A stretch of 17,057 bases of DNA from CAYVLA01 sp964549615 [NCBI: uncultured Thermococci archaeon] (lineage in GTDB: Archaea > CAYQAE01 > CAYVLA01), in NCBI GenBank assembly GCA_964549615.1, contig CAZJVP010000043.1, positions 1-17,057 on the forward strand, written 5' to 3'. Each line of letters starts with the position of its first letter. Position 1 is the stretch's first letter. This document shows positions 6,812 through 13,713 of this stretch, one piece after another. Both the position numbers and the translations under genes were made by a program. The notes beneath the pieces were generated by a model that was not told the origin of the DNA, did not search any database, and saw only the letters and a list, made by a program, of their open reading frames with translations.

Positions 6812-8017
6812 CTACTGGAGGATTTTCGATCTAGGCGCGATGACCGTGTTCGGATCAAGCATCATCCCCGCGCTAACGAAGGCGCCTTCCCCAATGACCA
6901 CGCCGTCGCCCAGTACGGCTCCCAATCTTTTCCGGCCGGAGTCGAGCCACCTGTCCTTTATCCTAACGCGAACGCCGCGAGCGCGCGCATCGCGGTCAGC
7001 CAGAGTCGCCCCAGCACCAACGACGCTGTTCGGACCAAGGACGGAATAGCCGACCGTCGCCCCCTGTTCGATCCGGCATCCTTCCATGAGAACGCATCCC
7101 TCAACCCTTGCCCCCTTGATCTTTGATCCGTCCCCAACCGAGCAGTACGGTCCGACGACCGCCCGCCCTGCTATTGAGCACTCCCTGCCGATGATGCTTG
7201 GCCCGATGATCCTTGCGCGGCCCGCCACCAAGCTGCCCTCCCCGATTCGCACGGCTGAGCTGAGTTGGGTCCCCCTGAAGGTTCGCCCCACGTTTCGGCG
7301 AAGGAACAACTCGTTTAGGCCGATGACATCCCATGGCTTTCCAAGCTCGTGCCACTCCCTCACGCGATGGCAACGCACACGCATCCCAGCGTCGATCATG
7401 GACTGAAGGGTGTCCGTGATCTCGATCTCTTTTCTCTTCGGGTTGGGCGGGGTCCTGTCGATCCAGTCGAAGACGTCCGCATGAAAAACATAGACGCCGA
7501 CGTTTGCAAGGTCCGACGGCGGGTTCTCCACCTTCTCCGCCACCTTAATCACGAATCCTCTCCTGGTCAAGAAGACGCCGTACTCCCAGGGGTTCGGCAC
7601 GCGCTTGGCCGCAACGCTCATGCCTGGTGAAGAGGCCATCTTTTGCAGGCTCGCACCGTCGAGCAGGACGTCCCCGTTCAACGCGATGAAGGGGCCGGAC
7701 ACAGCGTCCTTGGCCGCGCGGATGGCATCCGCCGTTCCTCTCGGCTCCTTCTGGTGACATATGATCAGCTCCATTCCATTCGGCGCGTTGTGGACCAGCC
7801 AGTCCTCAAGCACGTCCTTCCTGTACCCGGCGACGATGGCGGCCCTCCTTATCCCGATATCCATCAAGAGGTCGAGCTGGTGGCCCAGAAAGGCGCGGTT
7901 TGCCACCGGTATCAGGACCTTGGGGCGGGAATAGGTCAGGGGCCTAAGCCTCGTTCCCTCCCCGGCCGCGAGGATTACGGCTTGATCCACCCTTTCGGCG
8001 GGCATGCCATCGCTCAC
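6812..8017 (-). CDS. Bifunctional sugar-1-phosphate nucleotidyltransferase / left-handed beta-helix acyltransferase (GlmU-like)
   Basis: Makes an activated nucleotide sugar from NTP and sugar-1-phosphate. The N-terminal Rossmann-like domain (about 10-245) has the nucleotide-binding signature LAAGEGTRLRPLT (16-28), the family lysine K33, and the metal-binding NGDVLLD loop with D116. From about residue 250 a left-handed beta-helix follows, with imperfect hexapeptide repeats (such as IIGPSI, VVGPYC, VLGPNS, VVGAGA), as in archaeal GlmU-type enzymes and ST0452-like proteins, where it adds an acetyl group to amino sugars. At 401 residues it has the normal family length. The exact sugar (Glc, GlcNAc or other) cannot be told from sequence. 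The GTG at 8017 is taken as start because a TATA-like element at 8034-8044 would start transcription there; an ATG at 8005 is the alternative. It could supply donors for the two nearby oligosaccharyltransferases. Confidence 0.88.
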   Translation of the reverse strand: MSDGMPAERVDQAVILAAGEGTRLRPLTYSRPKVLIPVANRAFLGHQLDLLMDIGIRRAAIVAGYRKDVLEDWLVHNAPNGMELIICHQKEPRGTADAIRAAKDAVSGPFIALNGDVLLDGASLQKMASSPGMSVAAKRVPNPWEYGVFLTRRGFVIKVAEKVENPPSDLANVGVYVFHADVFDWIDRTPPNPKRKEIEITDTLQSMIDAGMRVRCHRVREWHELGKPWDVIGLNELFLRRNVGRTFRGTQLSSAVRIGEGSLVAGRARIIGPSIIGRECSIAGRAVVGPYCSVGDGSKIKGARVEGCVLMEGCRIEQGATVGYSVLGPNSVVGAGATLADRDARARGVRVRIKDRWLDSGRKRLGAVLGDGVVIGEGAFVSAGMMLDPNTVIAPRSKILQ

Positions 8018-8048
8018 AGTTTTAACCCAAACTTTTCAAATATCTTCC
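8018..8048. promoter_or_regulatory. Compact divergent promoter, nucleotidyltransferase / rtcA
   Basis: Only 31 nt separate the two GTG starts. GTTTTAAC (8020-8027, plus) lies about 26 nt before the rtcA GTG, and on the minus strand GATATTTGAAA (8034-8044) lies about 25 nt before the nucleotidyltransferase GTG. Both transcripts would then be leaderless, and the promoters overlap. Position-based inference. Confidence 0.5.
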
Positions 8049-9113
8049 GTGAGCTCGGAGAGCAAGCCTGTCCTGATCGATGGCCGCTACGGCGAGGGCG
8101 GGGGAAGCATAGTCAGGGTGGCCGTCGGTCTGTCAGCCGTCACCGGACGGCCCGTCTCGATCAGCAACATAAGGGAGAACCGCCCCCGGCCCGGGCTTGC
8201 TCCCCAGCACCTCACCGGGCTTAAGGCCCTGGCAAGGCTCTGCAACGCACGCACAGAGGGGTTGGCTCTGGGATCCACCTCGATCAAGTTCGTGCCGCGC
8301 AAGCCCAACCTGGCCGAGCTGTCGGTGGATGCCGGAACCGCAGGAAGCATCGGCCTCATGCTTCAAAGCCTCATGATCGCCCTGCCCTTCGCCGGTCGGG
8401 AGGTGAGGCTATCGCTGACGGGGGGCACTCACGTCCCTTGGGCACCCAACATCGATTACCTCAGCAACGTCACTATCCCTGTGTTGCGGATGATGGGGTA
8501 CTCGTGCGACGTCACCATGATTAGCCCGGGCTACTATCCGAAGGGCGGCGGCAGGGTCCTTTTCCAGTCCCGGCCCTGCCAATGCCTCTCAGCCCTGAAG
8601 ATGGATCGATTCGGCGATCTTGTGGCGGTGGAGGGCGTCTCGAGGGCATCGAATCTGCCGGAGCACGTGGCCGCTCGTCAGTCCCGCGCCGCGGCCGAGG
8701 CGCTTCGGGGGGTGGCGGATCCGAAGATCGAGGTTTCGGCGCAGCGGTCCGCTTCCCCTGGCAGCGCGATCACTCTCTGGGCGTCAACAACGACAGGCTG
8801 CCGGTTGGGCGCATCCGCCCTTGGCGAGAGGGGTAAGCCGGCGGAGGCAGTTGGTCGAGAGGCCGGCGAGGAGATGCGGCTCTACGTCGAGGGCCGCGCT
8901 CCAGTTGATCCCCACCTCCTTGATCAGATCCTCCCGTACTGTGCGCTGGCCCGCGGCGTCTCGGTTCTAAGGGGATACAAACTTACGATGCACACAACGA
9001 CGAACGTGCACGTGGTAAAACTTTTTCTTGACAGCCGGATAGAAGTCGAGGGGGAGGTGGGCGAGGCTTGCACGATAACCATAGAAGGCGTCGGGATGAC
9101 AGGAGAGGGTTAG
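8049..9113 (+). CDS. rtcA: RNA 3'-terminal-phosphate cyclase
   Basis: Converts an RNA 3'-phosphate to a 2',3'-cyclic phosphate through a covalent adenylylated-histidine intermediate. The 354-residue protein opens with the family signature (IDGRYGEGGGS, residues 10-20), followed by the RPRPGLAPQH segment and the conserved GGTHVPWAPNIDYL region near the middle. The probable nucleophile is H315 in MHTTTNVH, equivalent to the catalytic His of bacterial RtcA. Length fits the family. The GTG at 8049 is preferred over an ATG at 8004, which would add 15 residues unlike RtcA and overlap the divergent promoter. Its stop abuts the purE start with no gap, so the two are co-transcribed. RNA-end chemistry fits loosely with the intron-rich tRNA in the window, but RtcA is not known to be needed for archaeal tRNA splicing. 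Confidence 0.95.
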   Translation: MSSESKPVLIDGRYGEGGGSIVRVAVGLSAVTGRPVSISNIRENRPRPGLAPQHLTGLKALARLCNARTEGLALGSTSIKFVPRKPNLAELSVDAGTAGSIGLMLQSLMIALPFAGREVRLSLTGGTHVPWAPNIDYLSNVTIPVLRMMGYSCDVTMISPGYYPKGGGRVLFQSRPCQCLSALKMDRFGDLVAVEGVSRASNLPEHVAARQSRAAAEALRGVADPKIEVSAQRSASPGSAITLWASTTTGCRLGASALGERGKPAEAVGREAGEEMRLYVEGRAPVDPHLLDQILPYCALARGVSVLRGYKLTMHTTTNVHVVKLFLDSRIEVEGEVGEACTITIEGVGMTGEG

Positions 9114-9536
9114 TTGGCTAGGATTTGCATATTGATAGGAAGCAAGTCGGATGAGAAGGTTGCCGAGGGCGCCACCAAGGTGCTTGACGAGATGGGCCTG
9201 GATTACGAGATCCACGTCGCCTCGGCGCACCGGGAGCCGGAGAAGGTCGCTCGGATAGTCGCATCCACCGATGCGGATGTCTTCATAGGGATTGCCGGGC
9301 TTGCGGCTCACCTGCCGGGCTTTGTGGCGAGCAGGACGACCAAGCCGGTCATCGGGGTTCCCGTCTCTGCCAAGCTCGGGGGAATCGACGCGCTGCTCTC
9401 GATCGCCCAGATGCCGAAGGGCGTCCCGGTGGCGACGGTGGGCATCGACAGGGGCGACAATGCCGCTCTCTTGGCGGCGAGGATACTTTCGGTAGCGGAT
9501 CGGCGGATCGCGGAAAAGCTTCGCGTCGGAGGCTAG
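9114..9536 (+). CDS. purE: N5-carboxyaminoimidazole ribonucleotide mutase / AIR carboxylase
   Basis: Purine synthesis step forming CAIR. The 140-residue protein is full family length, with the signature GSKSD (9-13), the SAHR motif with the catalytic histidine H39, and a glycine/alanine-rich loop GLAAHLPG leading to PVIGVPV and [17 protein letters not shown], all standard for PurE. Whether it uses N5-CAIR (class I) or AIR plus CO2 (class II) is not decided here. The start is a TTG at 9114, directly after the rtcA stop; GGAGAGGG upstream serves as ribosome-binding site within the end of rtcA. rlmE follows after 8 nt. The grouping of purE with two RNA genes is an operon of convenience as far as can be seen. 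Confidence 0.95.
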   Translation: MARICILIGSKSDEKVAEGATKVLDEMGLDYEIHVASAHREPEKVARIVASTDADVFIGIAGLAAHLPGFVASRTTKPVIGVPVSAKLGGIDALLSIAQMPKGVPVATVGIDRGDNAALLAARILSVADRRIAEKLRVGG

Positions 9537-9544
9537 CGGAAGAT

Positions 9545-10174
9545 TTGTCGGAGTGGATTCGGAAGAGAAGGCGGGATCAGTTCTACAGGAGGGCCAAGGC
9601 GGATGGCTACAGGTCGAGAGCGTCCTACAAGCTCCTTCAGCTCCAGCGGAGATACGCCATATTCCGGAGGGGGGACAGGGTCCTGGACATCGGTTCCTCT
9701 CCGGGAGGCTGGTCGCAGGTGGCAAGACAGCTCGTTGGGAGGCAGGGGCTGGTCGTTGGGGTGGACCTCGCCGAGACCTCGAGCCTGGGCTTTGACAACG
9801 TCATCTTCATCCGGGGTGACATCTTGGACGCTTCCACGGAACGGCTCATAGCCTCGGTCTCAAGCCAGTACGATGTGATCGTGTCAGATGCCTCGCCGAC
9901 GATCTCCGGGATATGGACTAGGGACCATCTCCTATCCGTCGACCTTGCAAGGAGGGCCCTTTCGCTTTGCAGGTCCCTGCTGAAGAAGGGGGGGACCTTG
10001 GTTGTCAAGGTGTTCCAGGGCGAGGAACTCGATACCCTGCAGGAGGAGGCGAAGGCGTGGTTCGGCTCGGTGAAACGGGCCAAGCCCGAGGCGTCGAGGG
10101 GCGAAAGCTCCGAGATATACCTCGTCTGCAAGGGGTACCTTGGCGCCGGATCAAAGAAGGCCGACGGATCGTAG
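9545..10174 (+). CDS. rlmE: FtsJ/RlmE-type rRNA 2'-O-ribose methyltransferase
   Basis: SAM-dependent 2'-O-methyltransferase, in bacteria acting on U2552 in the 23S rRNA A loop. The 209-residue protein has the SAM motif LDIGSSPGGWSQVA (48-60) and the full K-D-K-E catalytic tetrad as K29, D115, K155 and E190. The spacing (86, 40, 35) is, from memory, identical to that of E. coli RlmE (K38, D124, K164, E199). The start is the TTG at 9545, giving the usual basic N-terminus (WIRKRRRDQFYRRAK). Third gene of rtcA-purE-rlmE. Its last 24 nt overlap the 3' end of the convergent ttuA. Archaeal members may methylate the equivalent large-subunit site; the substrate is inferred from the family. Confidence 0.94.
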   Translation: MSEWIRKRRRDQFYRRAKADGYRSRASYKLLQLQRRYAIFRRGDRVLDIGSSPGGWSQVARQLVGRQGLVVGVDLAETSSLGFDNVIFIRGDILDASTERLIASVSSQYDVIVSDASPTISGIWTRDHLLSVDLARRALSLCRSLLKKGGTLVVKVFQGEELDTLQEEAKAWFGSVKRAKPEASRGESSEIYLVCKGYLGAGSKKADGS

Positions 10175-11074
10175 AAGCTGGCAGGCCTTACACTCGCCAC
10201 CGACGGTGGGCTCGCCGCACCTGGAGCACTCAACGAGCCTCCCACCGGCATAGAGACGCGCGAACTGGGCGCTCAGCCGGTCCACGGTGGATAGGAAAGA
10301 GCTCTTGCTGGTCGGCCGGTCCTCCTCCACTTGGTTTAGGAAACTTCTGACCTGATTGCGGAAGTCGAACCCGGCATAGGGGCATGACCCCAGATGGACG
10401 TCGAGGCGGTTGAAGATGTCGTAGAGCAGCGTCTCCTTCCCCGGGATGCCGCGCAACGGCTTTACCCTCGGCACCAGCTTCTCGTGGGAAAGGATGTAGT
10501 TGGGCCCTGACCTCGCAAGCCTCGCCGGGTCTCCGCGGATCAGGTTCAGGAGTGCGGACTCCGCCTCATCGTCTAGGTTGTGCCCGGTGATCAGCCTGTC
10601 CGCGCCAAGATCCCTCGCATGCCTGTTCAGAATCCAGCGCCTGAGCACGCCGCAGTACGTGCAGGCCCGCTTGGGCGAGCCAAGCCGGTCTACGATCGAA
10701 TCAAGGTCCGCCCCGAACTCCCGCTTGAATGACGCGGTGTGGAACTCAAGGTCGCTTGCCCTTGCCGCCTTCCTTGCCCGCTTTATGCCTTCCTCCCTGT
10801 ACCCGCGTATTCCCTCATCGACGGTGAGCACGGCCATCTGCGTTCGTCTCACCCTGCCCAGCGGAGCCACGATGTCCAGGCATGCAACGCTGTCCTTGCC
10901 CCCCGATACCGCGAAGATGGCAAAGCGGCTGTCCGAGATCATCCTGTTCCTGCCCACGTCTCTCCACACCCGCCTTCTGAGGCTCTTCGTGAAGCACCTG
11001 CCGCAGAACTTGGCGCCGGAGTGGCGTTGCAGGTACCTCGCCTTGCTGGTGCAGAAGTCGCAGCGAATCGCCAC
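10151..11074 (-). CDS. ttuA: tRNA-5-methyluridine(54) 2-sulfurtransferase / Ncs6-type tRNA thiolase
   Basis: Adenylates a tRNA uridine and replaces its 2-oxygen with sulfur supplied by a ubiquitin-like carrier. The 307-residue protein has an N-terminal zinc ribbon (C5, C8, C24, C27), the PP-loop SGGKDS (57-62), the cluster-binding cysteines C138 and C141 (CTYC) plus C231 (GSCPYAG), the GHNLDDEAES loop (164-173), and a second zinc ribbon at the end (C283, C286, C295, C298). This is the layout of TtuA, whose three internal cysteines hold a [4Fe-4S] cluster. Separation from NcsA/Ncs6, which acts on U34, is not secure. The GTG at 11074 lies 4 nt after the stop of the ubiquitin-like gene, its expected sulfur donor. 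Last gene of the thiDN operon. Confidence 0.93.
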   Translation of the reverse strand: MAIRCDFCTSKARYLQRHSGAKFCGRCFTKSLRRRVWRDVGRNRMISDSRFAIFAVSGGKDSVACLDIVAPLGRVRRTQMAVLTVDEGIRGYREEGIKRARKAARASDLEFHTASFKREFGADLDSIVDRLGSPKRACTYCGVLRRWILNRHARDLGADRLITGHNLDDEAESALLNLIRGDPARLARSGPNYILSHEKLVPRVKPLRGIPGKETLLYDIFNRLDVHLGSCPYAGFDFRNQVRSFLNQVEEDRPTSKSSFLSTVDRLSAQFARLYAGGRLVECSRCGEPTVGGECKACQLLRSVGLL

Positions 11075-11078
11075 GCTC

Positions 11079-11303
11079 TCATCCCCCAGAGAAGACTTTG
11101 ATCAGGCTGATCCGATCGTTCTCCTTCAGCGGCTCGAACTCCGCCACAACCATTCCCCTTCTCACTGCTATGAACTCCTCGCTCAGTAGGCCCATCCTTC
11201 TCAGCAGGTCGCTGACCTGGCAGCCACGCCCAACGCGGAACCTCCGGGGTCCCCGGCCACCCTTTACCTCAACCCACACGGTGATCTTCTCGGACCTTGA
11301 CAT
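11079..11303 (-). CDS. Ubiquitin-like sulfur carrier (TtuB/ThiS/MoaD/SAMP fold) ending in Gly-Gly
   Basis: A 74-residue beta-grasp protein starting at the ATG at 11303 (MSRSEKITVWVEV), with GGTGG just upstream. It ends in FSGG; the free C-terminal Gly-Gly is where an E1-like enzyme adenylates the carrier and loads a thiocarboxylate. The pattern of a first beta hairpin, the helix with LLRRMGLL, and a C-terminal DRISLIKVFSGG strand is typical of ThiS/MoaD/SAMP proteins. A longer reading from 11351 would add 16 residues unlike the family. Its start overlaps the end of the upstream methyltransferase by 35 nt, and ttuA begins 4 nt after its stop, so TtuA is its likeliest partner. The presence of thiDN in the operon leaves a role in thiazole sulfur supply possible. 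In some archaea such proteins also modify other proteins. Confidence 0.9.
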   Translation of the reverse strand: MSRSEKITVWVEVKGGRGPRRFRVGRGCQVSDLLRRMGLLSEEFIAVRRGMVVAEFEPLKENDRISLIKVFSGG

Positions 11304-12168
11304 CTTCCACCCCCCGGTTTGTGGGCACGGTGGTCCCCGCCGGCGTCGCAAGAACCGATCTTGCCTCCTCGATCCACGTGGTGCGGAAGCCTGCTTGGCT
11401 CAGCCTTCTGGATACGCCTCTCCGAAGGTCAAGCCTTCTGTAGCGGGATCCGGGCTGACCAGTGTAGTGCAGGAGGAGGCCGTCATCCGCGACTATGCGT
11501 CTGAGTTCGGTGTAGAAGGTTAGCGAGTAAAGTTCCCCGGCAAGGGAGAAGGTTGGAGGATCGTGCATTATCCTGTCGAACCATCCCGTGGGAAGGACTC
11601 GGATGAACCGCGCGGCATCGCACAGGACGGGCCGTATCCTGCCTTGGGCTGCAAGGCGGAAGAATTCAAAGCTGCATGGGTTCTCCCTTGCAAGCTTCAG
11701 GACGGCCTCGTTTCTTTCCAGGGTGATCACCGCGGCTCCCCTCCTTGCTGCGGCTTGGGCGGTGTAGCCAAGGCCGGTGCAGATATCCAGCATCCTCTGT
11801 CCGGGCCTAAGCCCCAAACACCGCACCTTGAGCTCGGCCTCTTCCTCGGGCAGCATGCCTTGGGTTCGGTGCATCCTGATCCCGTCGATCTCAAGAGCCG
11901 GGAAGCCCGGGGTCGGCACCAGCTTGTAGAGGCGACCGTTGAAGATCTGCAGCGGCTCTAGCCTGCCTTTCCGCACACGGTACAGGACGCTATCGCTCTT
12001 GGCGCGCTCGAGCTCGCTTCTCTGCACGAGCTGTGAACCGATTTGCACGGTCTTCCCATCCACCGCTATGATATGCTTTCCGTACGAGAGCCCAACCTCC
12101 CACCGCCCTCGTCTGAGTGCGAGAATCCTCTGCGAGTCGTGAGCAGTTAGCACGACGGGTTTTTTCAT
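11269..12168 (-). CDS. Archaeal class I SAM-dependent methyltransferase (COG2521-like)
   Basis: The 299-residue protein has an N-terminal domain of about 100 residues without a recognised match, then a Rossmann methyltransferase domain: motif I LDICTGLGYTA (127-137), the acidic residue E151 ending strand 2 (LERNE), VLCDA around 181-185 and HDPPTF (202-207) as motif IV. It resembles the predicted archaeal methyltransferases of COG2521; DPP-type motif IV is frequent in N-methyltransferases and in the spermidine-synthase-like branch, so substrate and even reaction are open. The ATG at 12168 overlaps the thiDN stop in an ATGA, indicating translational coupling; longer readings upstream are the antisense frame of thiDN's end. 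Its 3' end overlaps the ubiquitin-like gene by 35 nt. The operon position hints at a tRNA or sulfur-related target, which is inference. Confidence 0.85.
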   Translation of the reverse strand: MKKPVVLTAHDSQRILALRRGRWEVGLSYGKHIIAVDGKTVQIGSQLVQRSELERAKSDSVLYRVRKGRLEPLQIFNGRLYKLVPTPGFPALEIDGIRMHRTQGMLPEEEAELKVRCLGLRPGQRMLDICTGLGYTAQAAARRGAAVITLERNEAVLKLARENPCSFEFFRLAAQGRIRPVLCDAARFIRVLPTGWFDRIMHDPPTFSLAGELYSLTFYTELRRIVADDGLLLHYTGQPGSRYRRLDLRRGVSRRLSQAGFRTTWIEEARSVLATPAGTTVPTNRGVEDVKVREDHRVG

Positions 12169-13649
12169 CTCAGAGCGCCCGCGATCATTTGCGCCTTCCG
12201 TGCGACCTCGGTTGGCGTTGATCCCAGAATCCTCATCATGGGTTCCTTGCCAACCGAGCCTAAGTCGTAGAGGAGGTCGGGAGGTCGGGGAAGGCTTCTC
12301 AACACGTGCCTGACCGCCCAAGCCATCGTCTTCTCGCCTTCTGGTTCCAGCTCCCTCTCGAACTTCGCCACGGACAGGCCGAGCTCGTTGCAGGCGGCGA
12401 GGATTGGCTCGGCATATTTTATGTTCATGCAGCACCCGAGGTTCCCCGTGAGCTGGCGTAGGGCTAGAGCCATCCTTGCCATGTGGGCTGATCCGCCCCG
12501 GCACGGCCACCCGCACGCTCTGGCTCTCTCCCCGATCCTGATGATGCGGCCCGAGAGGCCAATGACGTCCTCAACGGCGCAGGCCGTCGATGGGGCCATC
12601 GCGATGTTGATTCCAACCTGGGGCACCAACCTGTAGAAGCCCGGTGTGGCCTCCAGCTCGGCAACGACCCTGGACAGCTCCTCGCAGATCCTCAGGGACT
12701 CGGCTTCCCGCAGTGTCGTGCCGAGCGGGTCCACAGGGCCGTTGCCAGCGCCCGACCATCGGCCGGCCCTAATTGCGGCCTCCGTGAACTTCTTGGCCTG
12801 CCGAACGGATTCCTCCAGCCCCATGCCGTTGGCGAGGTTGCAGGCTATTGATGTCGAGAAGGTGCAGCCTGACCCATGGGTTGATCGCGAATCGATCTTC
12901 GTCCCTGCGATCGCGACCGAGTTCTCGGCCGTGACCAGGATGTCCGTGAAAGGTTCATCCCGAAGATGGCCGCCCTTCACCACGACGGATTTGGGGCCAA
13001 GCTTGAGGATCCTGCGTGCCGCTTCCTCGGACTGCCTCGGATTTCGGATCTTCGTGCCCGACAGCGCCTCCGCCTCGGGCACGTTGGGCGTCAGGACCGT
13101 GGCAACCCTCATCAACGGCGCAAAGACCTCCATGGGATCGTCGGCCAACAGAAGATGGCCGGTTCCGGCCCAGATGATCGGGTCGACCACGACGGGGCGG
13201 ATGGCGGCCCTCTTCAGCGACTGGGCCACCGCCCTGGATATCGCGGCGTTGCCAACGAGGCCCACCTTCGCCGCTGAGATCGGGAGATCCCCGGCGACGG
13301 CAGCAATCTGCCGCCTGACGGCGGCGGGATCGATCATAACTGACCGGCCGACCAGCCCCCTGGAGTTTTGGATGGTCACAACTGTCACACACGAGGCTCC
13401 GTGGAGGCCATGGGCTGCTATGGTCTTGAGGTCGTTCTGGATTCCCGCGCCCCCCGATGGATCGGATCCTGCAATGGTGAGGACAGCCTTACTCAATTCG
13501 CTCGGCCCCCGGTGGTACTGTAGCCCGGCAGATCTTTCGAGCAGTTCGGGTTCATGGTCTATCTGCCCCGGCACGGTTGACCTCGGGTTCCTTTTCTGTC
13601 CCGCGACCGCAAGAGACGAACGGGCAGTGCAAGCCATTCGCGCCGCCAT
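12165..13649 (-). CDS. thiDN: Bifunctional hydroxymethylpyrimidine (phosphate) kinase / thiamine-phosphate synthase ThiD-ThiN
   Basis: ThiD phosphorylates HMP and HMP-P; ThiN joins HMP-PP to thiazole phosphate to give thiamine phosphate. The ThiD domain spans about 54-305, with GSDPSGGAGIQNDLKT (61-76) at the substrate site and the H258-G-S-G-C262 anion-hole loop. The ThiN domain, about 325-494, has VPQVGINIAMA, CRGGSAHMAR and GSVGKEPMMRILG. Two starts are possible. The ATG at 13649 has AGGAGGT at ideal spacing and a promoter just upstream, but adds about 52 residues of low-complexity, family-unlike sequence. The TTG at 13496 gives the standard N-terminus (SKAVLTIAGSD) but has no clear ribosome-binding site. 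The longer form is listed because of its initiation signals. First gene of the operon running to ttuA. Confidence 0.92.
   Translation of the reverse strand: MAARMACTARSSLAVAGQKRNPRSTVPGQIDHEPELLERSAGLQYHRGPSELSKAVLTIAGSDPSGGAGIQNDLKTIAAHGLHGASCVTVVTIQNSRGLVGRSVMIDPAAVRRQIAAVAGDLPISAAKVGLVGNAAISRAVAQSLKRAAIRPVVVDPIIWAGTGHLLLADDPMEVFAPLMRVATVLTPNVPEAEALSGTKIRNPRQSEEAARRILKLGPKSVVVKGGHLRDEPFTDILVTAENSVAIAGTKIDSRSTHGSGCTFSTSIACNLANGMGLEESVRQAKKFTEAAIRAGRWSGAGNGPVDPLGTTLREAESLRICEELSRVVAELEATPGFYRLVPQVGINIAMAPSTACAVEDVIGLSGRIIRIGERARACGWPCRGGSAHMARMALALRQLTGNLGCCMNIKYAEPILAACNELGLSVAKFERELEPEGEKTMAWAVRHVLRSLPRPPDLLYDLGSVGKEPMMRILGSTPTEVARKAQMIAGALR
13527..13567 (-). repeat. 7-bp inverted repeat in the thiDN leader / N-terminal extension
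   Basis: GGCAGAT at 13527-13533 and ATCTGCC at 13561-13567 form a perfect stem with a 27-nt loop; a two-base bulge would allow two more G-C pairs. It lies 31 nt upstream of the alternative TTG start at 13496, so it could fold in the mRNA and influence initiation. It lacks the conserved strings of a TPP riboswitch. Confidence 0.4.
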
Positions 13650-13680
13650 CCTAGTTGACCTCCTGCGGTTGGGTGGGGAA

Positions 13681-13705
13681 CCTTTTTTAGCGAATCATAA
13701 AAATG
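13681..13705. promoter_or_regulatory. Divergent A/T-rich promoter, thiDN operon / 13714 gene
   Basis: CTTTTTTAG (13682-13690) lies about 27 nt before the plus-strand ATG at 13714, predicting a leaderless transcript. On the minus strand CTAAAAAAGG (13681-13690) or TTTTTATG (13697-13704) would start thiDN near 13660-13675, just before the AGGAGGT at 13658-13664. Confidence 0.5.
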
Positions 13706-13713
13706 GCGCGACC

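Noticed and set aside
12169-12516. N-terminal extension of the methyltransferase from 12516
   Set aside because: These codons are an alternative frame of the end of thiDN and are low-complexity; the ATGA overlap marks the ATG at 12168 as the start.
13497-13660. TPP riboswitch in front of thiDN
   Set aside because: The conserved CTGAGA and the ACCTGATCTGGATAATGCC-like strings are absent; only a simple inverted repeat is seen.
12646-13713. Long plus-strand open frame leading into the 13714 gene
   Set aside because: It is antisense to thiDN, has Ser/Thr/Arg-rich composition typical of shadow frames, and the A/T-rich divergent promoter at 13681-13705 lies inside it. Only the part from 13714 looks like a protein.
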